From Oscillibacter sp. (GTDB lineage Bacteria > Bacillota > Clostridia > Oscillospirales > Oscillospiraceae): a stretch of 42,694 nt of DNA. Positions 22,585-30,329 of the stretch are shown in pieces. The stretch lies in the NCBI GenBank assembly GCA_022791135.1, contig JAAVYM010000020.1, positions 73,038 through 115,731 of the forward strand, written 5' to 3'. The translations under genes and the position numbers were made by a program. How positions within the stretch are numbered: the first letter of the stretch is position 1; every line of letters begins with the position of its first letter. The notes below the pieces were generated by a model, which was given only the letters and a program-made list of their open reading frames with translations, made no database searches and had not been told where the DNA came from.

Positions 22585-23412
22585 TCAGCCCCGGTCCTTC
22601 TCAAAAACGTGGACACGGAAGGATGTCCGGACCTCCAAACAGTCCAGGGCCGCCAGACGCTCTGCCCCCGCCTTGGGGGTCTTCCAAAAATAGGGCGTCA
22701 TGCGGAAGAGGTTTTGAAGATCCTCCCGGCGCTCCAGCCGGATCGTCCCATCCACCGGGACAATCTCCCGGTAGGTAAAGCCTTCGTAGGGCGTCTGCCT
22801 GTCCTCGTTGGGATAGGGCCGGTCGTAGAGGACCTCCTTCAGCTCCCACAAATGCAGGGGGCCGGGGACCACATAGACAAACCGCCCGCCGGGTTTCAGC
22901 ACCCGGCGGAACTCCTCCAGCGCCAGGGGGGAAAAGCAGTTCAGCAGCCCGTCGGCGCAGCTGTCCCTCACCGGCAGGCGGTAGGAGGACGCCACGGCAA
23001 ACTCAATGCCCGGCTCCCGCCTCGCGGCGGTCCGGAGGGCCAGCTTGGAGATGTCCGTCCCCACCATGCGAGGGGATTTCCCGGCGGCACGGAGGGCCTG
23101 AAAAACCCCGGCGGTGTACCAGCCCTCGCCGCAGCCCGCATCCAAGACAACAGGAACTTCGCTGGGAAGGATTAGAAATTGATTGCAAATCGTATATAAT
23201 AGCGATTGATAATACCCTTTGGATAGGAACGCCTGCCGGGCCAGCACCATATCCCGGTCATCGCCAGGGAGGGGCGAGTGCTTTTGGTTTGGCAGCAGCA
23301 GGTGGACATACCCCTCCCTGGCCACGTCGAAGCTGTGGCCAGCCGGGCAGCGGTAGGTCCCCTCCAGCCGCTCCAGCGGTCCGGCACAGAGGGGGCAGCG
23401 CAGCAAGCTCAT
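22585..23412 (-). CDS. rlmA: 23S rRNA (guanine-N1) methyltransferase RlmA
   Basis: A 275-residue SAM methyltransferase. The N-terminal zinc site uses Cys6, Cys9, Cys22 and His26 (CPLC, then CPAGH). This is followed by FDVAREGYVHLLLPNQ, typical of RlmA, then the SAM motif VVLDAGCGEGWYT (about residue 86) and a NCFSPLALEEFRRVLKPGG block. It methylates G745 or G748 in hairpin 35 of 23S rRNA; the Gram-positive form (RlmA-II, TlrB) affects tylosin sensitivity. Its ATG overlaps the stop of the MATE gene by four bases, so translation is coupled. Confidence 0.9.
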   Translation of the reverse strand: MSLLRCPLCAGPLERLEGTYRCPAGHSFDVAREGYVHLLLPNQKHSPLPGDDRDMVLARQAFLSKGYYQSLLYTICNQFLILPSEVPVVLDAGCGEGWYTAGVFQALRAAGKSPRMVGTDISKLALRTAARREPGIEFAVASSYRLPVRDSCADGLLNCFSPLALEEFRRVLKPGGRFVYVVPGPLHLWELKEVLYDRPYPNEDRQTPYEGFTYREIVPVDGTIRLERREDLQNLFRMTPYFWKTPKAGAERLAALDCLEVRTSFRVHVFEKDRG

Positions 23413-24797
23413 GGCTCCCCGCCCCCCGTCACGTCATTGATCCACCGCCCGCTCCGGACCCGCCAGAGGCAGAGGGGGAATTTCACAATGCTCTCCAGCT
23501 GAATGGCAAAGGCAATGGGCCAGCAGCCCAGCCGGAAAACCAGGGCCGTTACCGCCGTCGCCGGCAAGCAGATGACCCACTGGGGAACTACGTCCAGCGC
23601 CGTGGACCAGAACACGTCCCCGCCGGCCCGGAGGACGCCGGTGACGGCGGAAATGGCGCAGGCGTGGAGGGGAATGGCGGCAAAGCCCATGACCGCCAGG
23701 GCCGCGGCAATCTCGGCCGACTCGCCAAAGAGCTTGAACATGGGAAAAATTACCGGGATGAACAGCAGCGGCACCAGTGCCAGGGAAAACAGCGCCAGCA
23801 CGCCCCCCACCAACACGGAAAACCAAAGGAGGGTGCGGCTCAGCTCCATGACCCGAGCGCGGCTCTGCCCCTCGCCGATGGCCTTGCCCACCATCACCGC
23901 CGTAGCAGCCCCCAGGCCGAAGCACACCACCAGGAACAGCCGGTTCAGGTTGCCCATGACGGCGTTGGCCGCCAGCATCTCCACGGAATTCTCCGTGTAG
24001 CCCAGGATGACGGTGAGCAGGGAGTTCCCCAGTCCCCACACCGTCTCGTTGAGCACCACCGGGGAGGCGTACTTCACAAAGCGGCGGGTCATTTCCAGAC
24101 CGGGGCGGAAGAAAAGCCCCAGGTCCAGGGGAATCCGCCGGCTCCGCAACGCGCAGACGGCGCAGATGACAAACTCGCTCATCCGGGCCAGCAGCGTAGC
24201 AATGGCCGCTCCGGCCACCCCCAGGGCGGGGAAGCCCCCGTTGCCGAAAATCAGCAGGTAGTTCAGCCCCGTGTTCAAAATGGTGGAAAAGCCGAAGAGC
24301 TTCATGCCAAAGCTGGGATTTTCCACGCTGCGCTGGGCACTGGCATAGATAGAGGAGAGCATGTTGAATACGTAGGAAAAGCCGATGACCCGGAGGTAGG
24401 GCGCCCCCAGGAGGCTCAGGTCATGGCGGTTGGACAAAAGATCCATCACGGGCACCGGGAAGCAGAAGAACACCAGCGCCAGGGTCAGGGTGATCGCCGA
24501 CCCCAGGAGGGAGGCCACGCCCAGGGCACGGCTGACGCTTTTCGCGTCCCCCTTGCCCCAATACTGGCTCACCAGGATGCCCAGGCCGCTCTGCACGCCG
24601 AAGACAATGCTGATGAGAAGAAACACCGGGACGTTGGCGGTGGTCACCGCCGCCATTTCGGCATTCCCCAGGCGGGAGACCATAAAGGTGTCGATCAGGC
24701 CCAGGGAGAAGGTGATGAGGTTTTGCAGGATCATGGGAAGGGAGAGCCGGAATAGCCGCTTGTAAAAGCCCGGCTCACGGCGGAGAAAATTGAACAT
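23409..24797 (-). CDS. MATE-family multidrug/sodium exporter
   Basis: A 462-residue protein with twelve predicted membrane helices in two six-helix halves. The first half starts LFRLSLPMILQNLITFSLGLIDTFMVSRLG, the usual MATE helix 1, and the second half restarts near YASPVVLNETVWGLGNSLLTVILGY. It is expected to export a cationic compound in exchange for sodium or protons, but the substrate is unknown. AAAGG precedes the ATG at 24797. It is co-transcribed with rlmA. Confidence 0.93.
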   Translation of the reverse strand: MFNFLRREPGFYKRLFRLSLPMILQNLITFSLGLIDTFMVSRLGNAEMAAVTTANVPVFLLISIVFGVQSGLGILVSQYWGKGDAKSVSRALGVASLLGSAITLTLALVFFCFPVPVMDLLSNRHDLSLLGAPYLRVIGFSYVFNMLSSIYASAQRSVENPSFGMKLFGFSTILNTGLNYLLIFGNGGFPALGVAGAAIATLLARMSEFVICAVCALRSRRIPLDLGLFFRPGLEMTRRFVKYASPVVLNETVWGLGNSLLTVILGYTENSVEMLAANAVMGNLNRLFLVVCFGLGAATAVMVGKAIGEGQSRARVMELSRTLLWFSVLVGGVLALFSLALVPLLFIPVIFPMFKLFGESAEIAAALAVMGFAAIPLHACAISAVTGVLRAGGDVFWSTALDVVPQWVICLPATAVTALVFRLGCWPIAFAIQLESIVKFPLCLWRVRSGRWINDVTGGGEP

Positions 24798-24832
24798 AGC
24801 GCACCTTTTGTCATACGGAATATAAAACAGGG

Positions 24833-24858
24833 AAACCAGGAGGGGAGGCCCCTCCCGG
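24833..24858 (-). terminator. Terminator after the cysteine desulfurase gene
   Basis: Minus strand: CCGGGAGGGG, loop CCT, CCCCTCCTGG, then TTT. Ten pairs with one G-T. The T run is short. Confidence 0.6.
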
Positions 24859-24868
24859 AGGAAAGCCG

Positions 24869-25996
24869 TTACAGCATGGGCAGCCGGCTGTCGTGATGCC
24901 GCCGAAGGGCCCCGGCGCAGGCGTCTACGTCCGCCCGGGTGGTCTCCGGCCCGAAGCTCAGGCGGATCACCCCGGCGGCCGTCCGCTTGGGCAGCTTCAG
25001 CGCCGCCACCACGTGGCTGGGCTTGCCCTGGTGGCAGGCAGAGCCGGCGGAGATGCAGATGCCTTGGCTGCCCAGGTCGTTGACGATGTTCTGGCTGGGC
25101 CAGCCCGCCAGGGACACGGCCAGGATATGAGGAGCCGTGCCCCGGCCCACCGGGACCATGTCCGCAATGGCCAGCAGCCGCTCCTGCGCGTAGGCCCGCA
25201 GCTCCGCCAGCCAGGCCCGGTCGGACTCCAGCCGCTCCATCCGCAGCTGCGCCGCCTTGGCAAAGCCCGCGATCTGGGCCGTGGCCTCGGTTCCAGAGCG
25301 GAGGCCGCCCTCCTGTCCGCCGCCCGCCAGCAGCGGGCGGGGATTGCGCAGGCGGGGACCAACATATACCGCGCCCACCCCCTTAGGGCCGCCGATCTTG
25401 TGGGCGGAGACGGAGACAAGATCCGCCCCCAGGTCTTTGGCGGAAAAGGCCGTAAAGCCCTGGACGGCGTCGGTGTGAAGCAGCGTCTTGGGGTTTCGGG
25501 CCGGAAGGCCCCAGGCGATCTCCTCAATGGGATAGATCGTGCCCAGCTCGTTGTTCACCAGCATGATAGAGACCGCCGCCGTGTCCGGCCGGACCGCCTC
25601 CAGCACCTGAGCGGCTGTGATCCGGCCGTCCTGGTCCGGCTCCAGGCGGGTGATCTCATAGCCCTCCTGCTCCAGCTGCCGGCAGGTCTCCAGCACCGCG
25701 CTGTGCTCCACCGCCGTGGTGACGATGTGACGGCCCAGATGCCGGTTTTGCCACGCGGCGGCCCGAAGGGACCAGTTGTCCCCCTCCGTGCCGCAGGAGG
25801 TGAAAAACAGCCGCTCCGCCGGGCAGCCCATGGCGGCGGCCACAGCGGCCCGCCAGCCCTCCACCCGCTTTTTCATCTCCGTCCCAAGGGAGTACTGGGA
25901 GCTGGGGTTGCCGTACTGCCCGGCAAGTACCTCGTACATGGCGTCCGCCACGGAGCGGGGAACCGGGGCCGTGGCGGCGTAGTCCAGATAAATCAT
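24869..25996 (-). CDS. Cysteine desulfurase, NifS/IscS-like
   Basis: A 375-residue PLP enzyme starting MIYLDYAATAPV, the family's N-terminus. The PLP-binding Lys200 lies in SVSAHKIGGPKG; His97-Ser99 of VEHSA packs on the ring; the catalytic Cys321 sits in ISAGSACHQGKPS on the mobile loop. It supplies persulfide sulfur for iron-sulfur clusters or tRNA thiolation. No iscU lies next to it, so the acceptor is not known. The ATG at 25996 has AAAGGAG; the longer frame to 26053 crosses the promoter zone and is rejected. It is divergent from mtaB. Confidence 0.93.
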   Translation of the reverse strand: MIYLDYAATAPVPRSVADAMYEVLAGQYGNPSSQYSLGTEMKKRVEGWRAAVAAAMGCPAERLFFTSCGTEGDNWSLRAAAWQNRHLGRHIVTTAVEHSAVLETCRQLEQEGYEITRLEPDQDGRITAAQVLEAVRPDTAAVSIMLVNNELGTIYPIEEIAWGLPARNPKTLLHTDAVQGFTAFSAKDLGADLVSVSAHKIGGPKGVGAVYVGPRLRNPRPLLAGGGQEGGLRSGTEATAQIAGFAKAAQLRMERLESDRAWLAELRAYAQERLLAIADMVPVGRGTAPHILAVSLAGWPSQNIVNDLGSQGICISAGSACHQGKPSHVVAALKLPKRTAAGVIRLSFGPETTRADVDACAGALRRHHDSRLPML

Positions 25997-26019
25997 CGGA
26001 AAACTCCTTTCGTTGGGGC

Positions 26020-26049
26020 TTGCCCAAAGGGGGGTGTCCACGGTATAAT
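26020..26049 (+). promoter_or_regulatory. Promoter of mtaB
   Basis: TTGCCC (26020-26025), 18-base spacer, TATAAT (26044-26049). Start of transcription near 26056, reading through the -10 and -35 of the opposing promoter. Confidence 0.65.
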
Positions 26050-26061
26050 ACATACCAAGCC

Positions 26062-26090
26062 ATTATAAAGGCAAATCCCGGAAAGTGCAA
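26062..26090 (-). promoter_or_regulatory. Promoter of the cysteine desulfurase gene
   Basis: Minus strand TTGCAC (26090-26085), 17-base spacer, TATAAT (26067-26062). Start near 26055, reading left through the mtaB promoter. Its -35 touches the ribosome site of mtaB. Confidence 0.7.
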
Positions 26091-26099
26091 GGAGAATCC

Positions 26100-27389
26100 A
26101 TGAAAGTAGCATTCTACACACTCGGCTGCAAAGTAAACCAATACGAAACCCAGGCCATGGAGCAAGAACTCCAGGCCCGGGGCCACGAAATCGTGCCCTT
26201 TGACGGGGAGGCCGACGCCTATGTCGTCAACACCTGCTCCGTCACCGCCGCCAGCGACCAGAAATCCCGTCAGGCGGCCCACCGCCTCCGGCGGGAGCGG
26301 CCCGGGGCCGTCGTCGCCGTGTGCGGCTGCTGGTCTCAGACGCATCCCGCCGAGGCCCGGAGCCTGGAGGCCGACGTGCTGGGCGGCTCCGGGGACCGGA
26401 TGGGCTTTTTGACGCTGCTGGAGCAGGCCGTCCGGGAGCGGATTCCCCGGGAGGCCATCGACCATCCCCTCCAGCGGCGGCATTTTGAGTGGCTCCCCGC
26501 GGGGGGGCTGGAGGGCCGGACCCGCGCCCTTTTAAAGGTGGAAGACGGCTGCGCCAACTTCTGCTCCTACTGTATCATCCCCCACGCCAGGGGGCCGGTG
26601 CGCTCCCTGCCCATGGGGGAGGCGGCGGTTCTGGCCGCCGAACTGAAGGCGGCGGGCTATCGGGAAATCGTCCTGACCGGCATTGAGATCTCCTCCTGGG
26701 GGCGGGACCTTCACGAGGGGCTGACCCTCATCGACCTTCTGGAGTCTGTCAGCGCCGCCGTGCCCGGCGTCCGGCTCCGCCTGGGCAGCCTGGAACCCCG
26801 GACCATCACCGAGGAGTTTTGCCAGCGTGCCGCGCTGCTGCCGGATCTCTGCCCCCAGTTCCACCTGTCCCTCCAGAGCGGCTGCGACGAGACGCTGCGC
26901 CGGATGCGCCGCAAGTACGACACCGCCCGTTACCTCCAGTCCGTGGAGCTGCTTAACCGCCATTTCCACCGCCCCGCCGTCACCACGGACCTGATCACCG
27001 GCTTTCCGGGGGAGACCGAGGAGGAGTTCGCCCAGACCCTGGCCTTTATCCGCCGGTGCGGCTTCGCCCGGATGCACATCTTCCCCTATTCCGCCCGCCC
27101 CGGCACCCCGGCGGCGGACATGGAGCAATTACCCAAGGCCGTCCGGGCGCAGCGCGCACTCCAGGCGGCAACCGCCGCCACGGACATGCGCCGGGCCTAT
27201 CTGGACGGCTGCGTGGGGGAGCGGTATGATGTGCTCTTCGAGCAGCCCGGACCCGACGGGCGCTTCCTGGGACACGCCCCCAACTACGCCGAGGTCCTGG
27301 CGGAGGGCAGCGGCCTGCACAACCAAATCCGGCCCGTCCGGATCACCGGAACCGACGGGCAGTCCCTGTGGGGAGAACTGGAGGAGTGA
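26100..27389 (+). CDS. mtaB: tRNA (N6-threonylcarbamoyladenosine-C2)-methylthiotransferase
   Basis: A 429-residue radical-SAM methylthiotransferase. The N-terminal MTTase domain starts MKVAFYTLGCKVNQYET (Cys10), with further cluster cysteines Cys46 (NTCSVT) and Cys77 (GCWSQ). The radical-SAM motif is CANFCSYC, Cys151, 155 and 158. A TRAM-like C-terminal domain follows. TLGCKVNQYE is diagnostic of MtaB over MiaB and RimO. It converts t6A37 to ms2t6A37 in tRNA-Lys. I take the ATG at 26100, behind AAGGAG, over one five codons upstream that lacks a site. Confidence 0.95.
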   Translation: MKVAFYTLGCKVNQYETQAMEQELQARGHEIVPFDGEADAYVVNTCSVTAASDQKSRQAAHRLRRERPGAVVAVCGCWSQTHPAEARSLEADVLGGSGDRMGFLTLLEQAVRERIPREAIDHPLQRRHFEWLPAGGLEGRTRALLKVEDGCANFCSYCIIPHARGPVRSLPMGEAAVLAAELKAAGYREIVLTGIEISSWGRDLHEGLTLIDLLESVSAAVPGVRLRLGSLEPRTITEEFCQRAALLPDLCPQFHLSLQSGCDETLRRMRRKYDTARYLQSVELLNRHFHRPAVTTDLITGFPGETEEEFAQTLAFIRRCGFARMHIFPYSARPGTPAADMEQLPKAVRAQRALQAATAATDMRRAYLDGCVGERYDVLFEQPGPDGRFLGHAPNYAEVLAEGSGLHNQIRPVRITGTDGQSLWGELEE

Positions 27390-27393
27390 ACCC

Positions 27394-27969
27394 ATGCACA
27401 GTCACTTTTTTGCCTACATTTCCCGGATGCGCTTCATCCAGCGCTGGGCGCTGATGCGCAACACCGCCCAGGAAAACGTCCAGGAACACAGCCATCAGGC
27501 CGCCGTGCTGGCCCACGCCCTGGCGGTGATCCGCAACGAAAAATTCGGCGGCGCGGTGGACCCCGGCCTGGTGGCCGCGGCGGCGCTGTACCACGACGCC
27601 AGCGAGATTCTGACGGGGGACATGCCCACGCCCATCAAATACGACAACCCCGCCATCCGCAGCGCCTATAAGGATGTGGAGGCCGTGGCGGAGCGGAAGC
27701 TCCTGGCCATGCTGCCGGAGGAGCTGCGGGGCGCCTACGCCCCCGTCCTCACCGACGTGGACCCGGAGGTCCATAAGCTGGTGAAGGCGGCGGACAAGCT
27801 CTCGGCGTACATCAAGTGCGTGGAGGAGCTGAAGGCCGGGAACCTGGAGTTCCGGGAGGCCGCCGGGCAGACCCGGAGGATCCTGGAGGGCTATGGCCTG
27901 CCGGAGGTGGCATATTTCCTGGACACCTTCATGGACAGCTTTTCCCTGACGCTGGATGAGCTGAAATGA
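27394..27969 (+). CDS. yfbR: 5'-deoxynucleotidase, YfbR-like HD protein
   Basis: A 191-residue HD-domain phosphohydrolase. It has the family start FFAYISRMRFIQRWALMRN, His in ENVQEHSHQAA, the HD pair in LYHDASEILTGDMPTPIKY and the later Asp in KAADKLSAYIKCVEE. These metal ligands are all in place. E. coli YfbR (199 residues) hydrolyses dNMPs to deoxynucleosides. The ATG lies four bases after the mtaB stop with GGAGGAG inside the mtaB end, so it is coupled to mtaB. Confidence 0.92.
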   Translation: MHSHFFAYISRMRFIQRWALMRNTAQENVQEHSHQAAVLAHALAVIRNEKFGGAVDPGLVAAAALYHDASEILTGDMPTPIKYDNPAIRSAYKDVEAVAERKLLAMLPEELRGAYAPVLTDVDPEVHKLVKAADKLSAYIKCVEELKAGNLEFREAAGQTRRILEGYGLPEVAYFLDTFMDSFSLTLDELK

Positions 27970-28042
27970 TTTGCCGGAGGCGGGAACCTTTTCCCGCTCC
28001 CCGCCGTCTAAACGGACAACACACGATTTGGAGGGACGATCT

Positions 28043-30193
28043 ATGAAACGACTGCTTTCCCTGGCTCTGTCCGCTGCGCTGCTGGCGGCCCTGGCCCTGC
28101 CCGCCGCCGCCGCGGAGGAATCCGCGGATGCCCGGCTGGCCAAGGTCACCCAGGCGGTAAAGTCCGCTCTGTCCCTGAACACGGACGAGTATGAGTCCTT
28201 TCACGGCGGCGTGGAGCAGGACTTGGCTCCCGTCTGGAACCTGGAGTGGCAGGGGGAGAAGCGCTCCCTCTCCATCCAGGCCCTGGAGGACGGCACCGTT
28301 ACCTATTTCTATCGCTGGGACTACGACCCCAGCCCCAACGACTACCGCTGGGATGATCTGCCCGCCTTCCCGGAAAGCGTCGGGACGGAGGACCGGGCCG
28401 CTGCGGAGGACTTTTTATCCCGCGTCCTCCGCAGCGGAGAGGTTGCGGAACTGAAGGACAAGGAGGCCGGGTTCACCGGCGGACAGTCCGGCAGCTCCTG
28501 GGAGGGCACGATCACCCTGAACGGCCTGCCCTCGCCCCTCCACTGGCATATCACCGTGAAAAACGGGCAGGTGACGCATTTCAGCCGGGACGTGCCGGAG
28601 ACGGCCTTCGCCGGCTCCGTGCCCGCCCCGGACGCCCAGGCGGACCGGACCCAAGCGGACGGGAGCTTAAAGGACACCCTGGCCCTCCGCCTGGAATACG
28701 TGCTGGAAAAGCCCAGCGGCACCAGGGCCATCCTCCGCTACACGCCAAAGTCCACCCACGAGTTCCAGGTGGACGCCAAGACCGGGGAGGTCCTGGACGT
28801 GACGGAGCTGGAGAAAAAGCTGGACCAGGGCTATCATACCGCCGCCGGCGGGGCCGCGCCCACCGACCGCGCGGAGTCTGCCGCCGATGAAAACGGCTCC
28901 CTCACGGAGGCGGAGCAGGAGGGCGTGGCGCAAATGGAGGGCATCCTCTCCAAGGAGGAGCTGGACAAGGCCCTCCGGGCGGAGAGCGCCTATGGCCTGC
29001 GGGGCTATTCCCTGATCTCCGCCGCCTACGAGGGCGGGGAGGAGCAGGTCCTCTGCTCTTTGCGCTACGCCCGGACGGAAAACGGGAAGCGCCTCACCCG
29101 GAATTTCTCCGTGGACGCCAAGACCGGCGCGGTGGAGTCCGTCTGGTCCTCCGCCCCCAATGACCGGGAGAAAACATTCACAGACGAGGACGCCCTGAAA
29201 AAGGCGGAGGCGTTTTTAAAAGCCTGGCGTCCGGACCGGGACCTGGTTTTGTATCAGGCGGGCAGCGAGATCGCGCCCTGGCGGATGGACGCTCAGCCCT
29301 ACTGGCACTTTACCTTTGCCCAGGAGGTGGGCGGCCTGCCCTTCCGGGGCAACGCCGTCCATGTGGGCATCGACGGCGCGGACGGGTCCATTTACTCCCT
29401 CTCTTACGCGTGGGACGACGCCGTGACTTTTGACAGCGCCAGCGGGCTGGTTTCCGAGGAGACAGCCCTGGCGGCCTGGGCGGGGACCTACGAGACGACC
29501 CTGGCGTACCGGCGGGTGCCCCAAAAGCTGGTGAAGTCCGACCCTGTTCAGGCCAGGCTGCTGGAACAGGGCATGGAGTATTCCTATGCCCTCCGGCTGA
29601 CCTACGGCCTGGAGCGGGAGGGCGACTACGCGGGCGTGGACGCCAAAACCGGCGAGGTGATCCGGGACTGGGGGAACGCCCAACAGCCTCTGGCCTACAC
29701 GGACCTGGCCGGAAGCGCGGCAAAGGCGGACATTGAAAAGCTGGCAGGCTACCATGTGGGCTTCGCCTCGGACAGCTTCCGCCCCGGGAAGGTCATCACC
29801 CAGTGGGAGCTGGTCTGCCTGGTCTACAGCGTCCAGGGAGGGGCGCTGGACCCGGACGCCAGGAGCTCGGACGGCCGGGAGAGCGAGTATTACGCCGCCT
29901 ACCGCCTGGGCCTTCTGACCCCGGCGGAGCGGAACGACGGCGCGGTGCTAACCCGGGGCCAGGTGATCAAAATGCTGCTGAACGCCGCCGGGTACGGCCC
30001 TGCCGCCCGCCTGGGCGGGGGTATTTTCACCTGCGCGTATTCCGACAAGGGGAGCATTCCCGAGGAGGACTTGGGCTATGCCGCCATCGCCCAGGCCCTG
30101 GGCATGGCCTCGACGACCTACGCCGCCGCCCGCTCCGCCACCCGTGGCGAGGCCGCGTCTATGCTCTGCCGCGTGCTGGAGCGGCCGGCGTAA
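28043..30193 (+). CDS. Exported YcdB/YcdC-domain protein with C-terminal SLH domains
   Basis: A 716-residue secreted protein. MKRLLSLALSAALLAALA, Pro and an Ala-rich cleavage zone form a signal peptide of about 24 residues. The central 500 residues contain repeated PepSY/YcdB-like units, each ending in a VDAKTGEV or VDAKTGAV turn (near residues 246, 355 and 531). The C-terminal 165 residues look like SLH modules: YTDLAGSAAKADIEKLAGY, then a Y-R-L-G-L-L and A-Q-A-L-G-M region. SLH domains hold proteins to cell-wall polymers. PepSY-like units are often inhibitors or chaperones of extracellular proteases, but the role here is unknown. GGAGGG precedes the ATG. Confidence 0.85.
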   Translation: MKRLLSLALSAALLAALALPAAAAEESADARLAKVTQAVKSALSLNTDEYESFHGGVEQDLAPVWNLEWQGEKRSLSIQALEDGTVTYFYRWDYDPSPNDYRWDDLPAFPESVGTEDRAAAEDFLSRVLRSGEVAELKDKEAGFTGGQSGSSWEGTITLNGLPSPLHWHITVKNGQVTHFSRDVPETAFAGSVPAPDAQADRTQADGSLKDTLALRLEYVLEKPSGTRAILRYTPKSTHEFQVDAKTGEVLDVTELEKKLDQGYHTAAGGAAPTDRAESAADENGSLTEAEQEGVAQMEGILSKEELDKALRAESAYGLRGYSLISAAYEGGEEQVLCSLRYARTENGKRLTRNFSVDAKTGAVESVWSSAPNDREKTFTDEDALKKAEAFLKAWRPDRDLVLYQAGSEIAPWRMDAQPYWHFTFAQEVGGLPFRGNAVHVGIDGADGSIYSLSYAWDDAVTFDSASGLVSEETALAAWAGTYETTLAYRRVPQKLVKSDPVQARLLEQGMEYSYALRLTYGLEREGDYAGVDAKTGEVIRDWGNAQQPLAYTDLAGSAAKADIEKLAGYHVGFASDSFRPGKVITQWELVCLVYSVQGGALDPDARSSDGRESEYYAAYRLGLLTPAERNDGAVLTRGQVIKMLLNAAGYGPAARLGGGIFTCAYSDKGSIPEEDLGYAAIAQALGMASTTYAAARSATRGEAASMLCRVLERPA

Positions 30194-30222
30194 CCATCGG
30201 CCCCGCCGCCTCACGGCCTTTC

Positions 30223-30276
30223 GCCGGCAGGGAGCCGCCCAGACGGGCGGCTCCCTGCCGGCTGTTGCATTTTTTT
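30223..30276 (+). terminator. Terminator after the YcdB/SLH gene
   Basis: A perfect 18-bp stem (GCCGGCAGGGAGCCGCCC and its complement) with an AGAC loop. The T7 run starts seven bases after the stem, further than usual, and also lies in the promoter of the next gene. Confidence 0.75.
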
Positions 30277-30293
30277 CTGGATGATGCTATGAT
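30265..30293 (+). promoter_or_regulatory. Promoter of the Hsp70/J-like unit
   Basis: TTGCAT (30265-30270), 17-base spacer, TATGAT (30288-30293) preceded by TGC. The spacer contains the T run of the upstream terminator, so terminator and promoter are fused. There is no CIRCE (TTAGCACTC-N9-GAGTGCTAA) inverted repeat. Confidence 0.7.
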
Positions 30294-30329
30294 ATGGGCA
30301 GCAAAACCGGAGGAAAGCGGTGACAAAGC

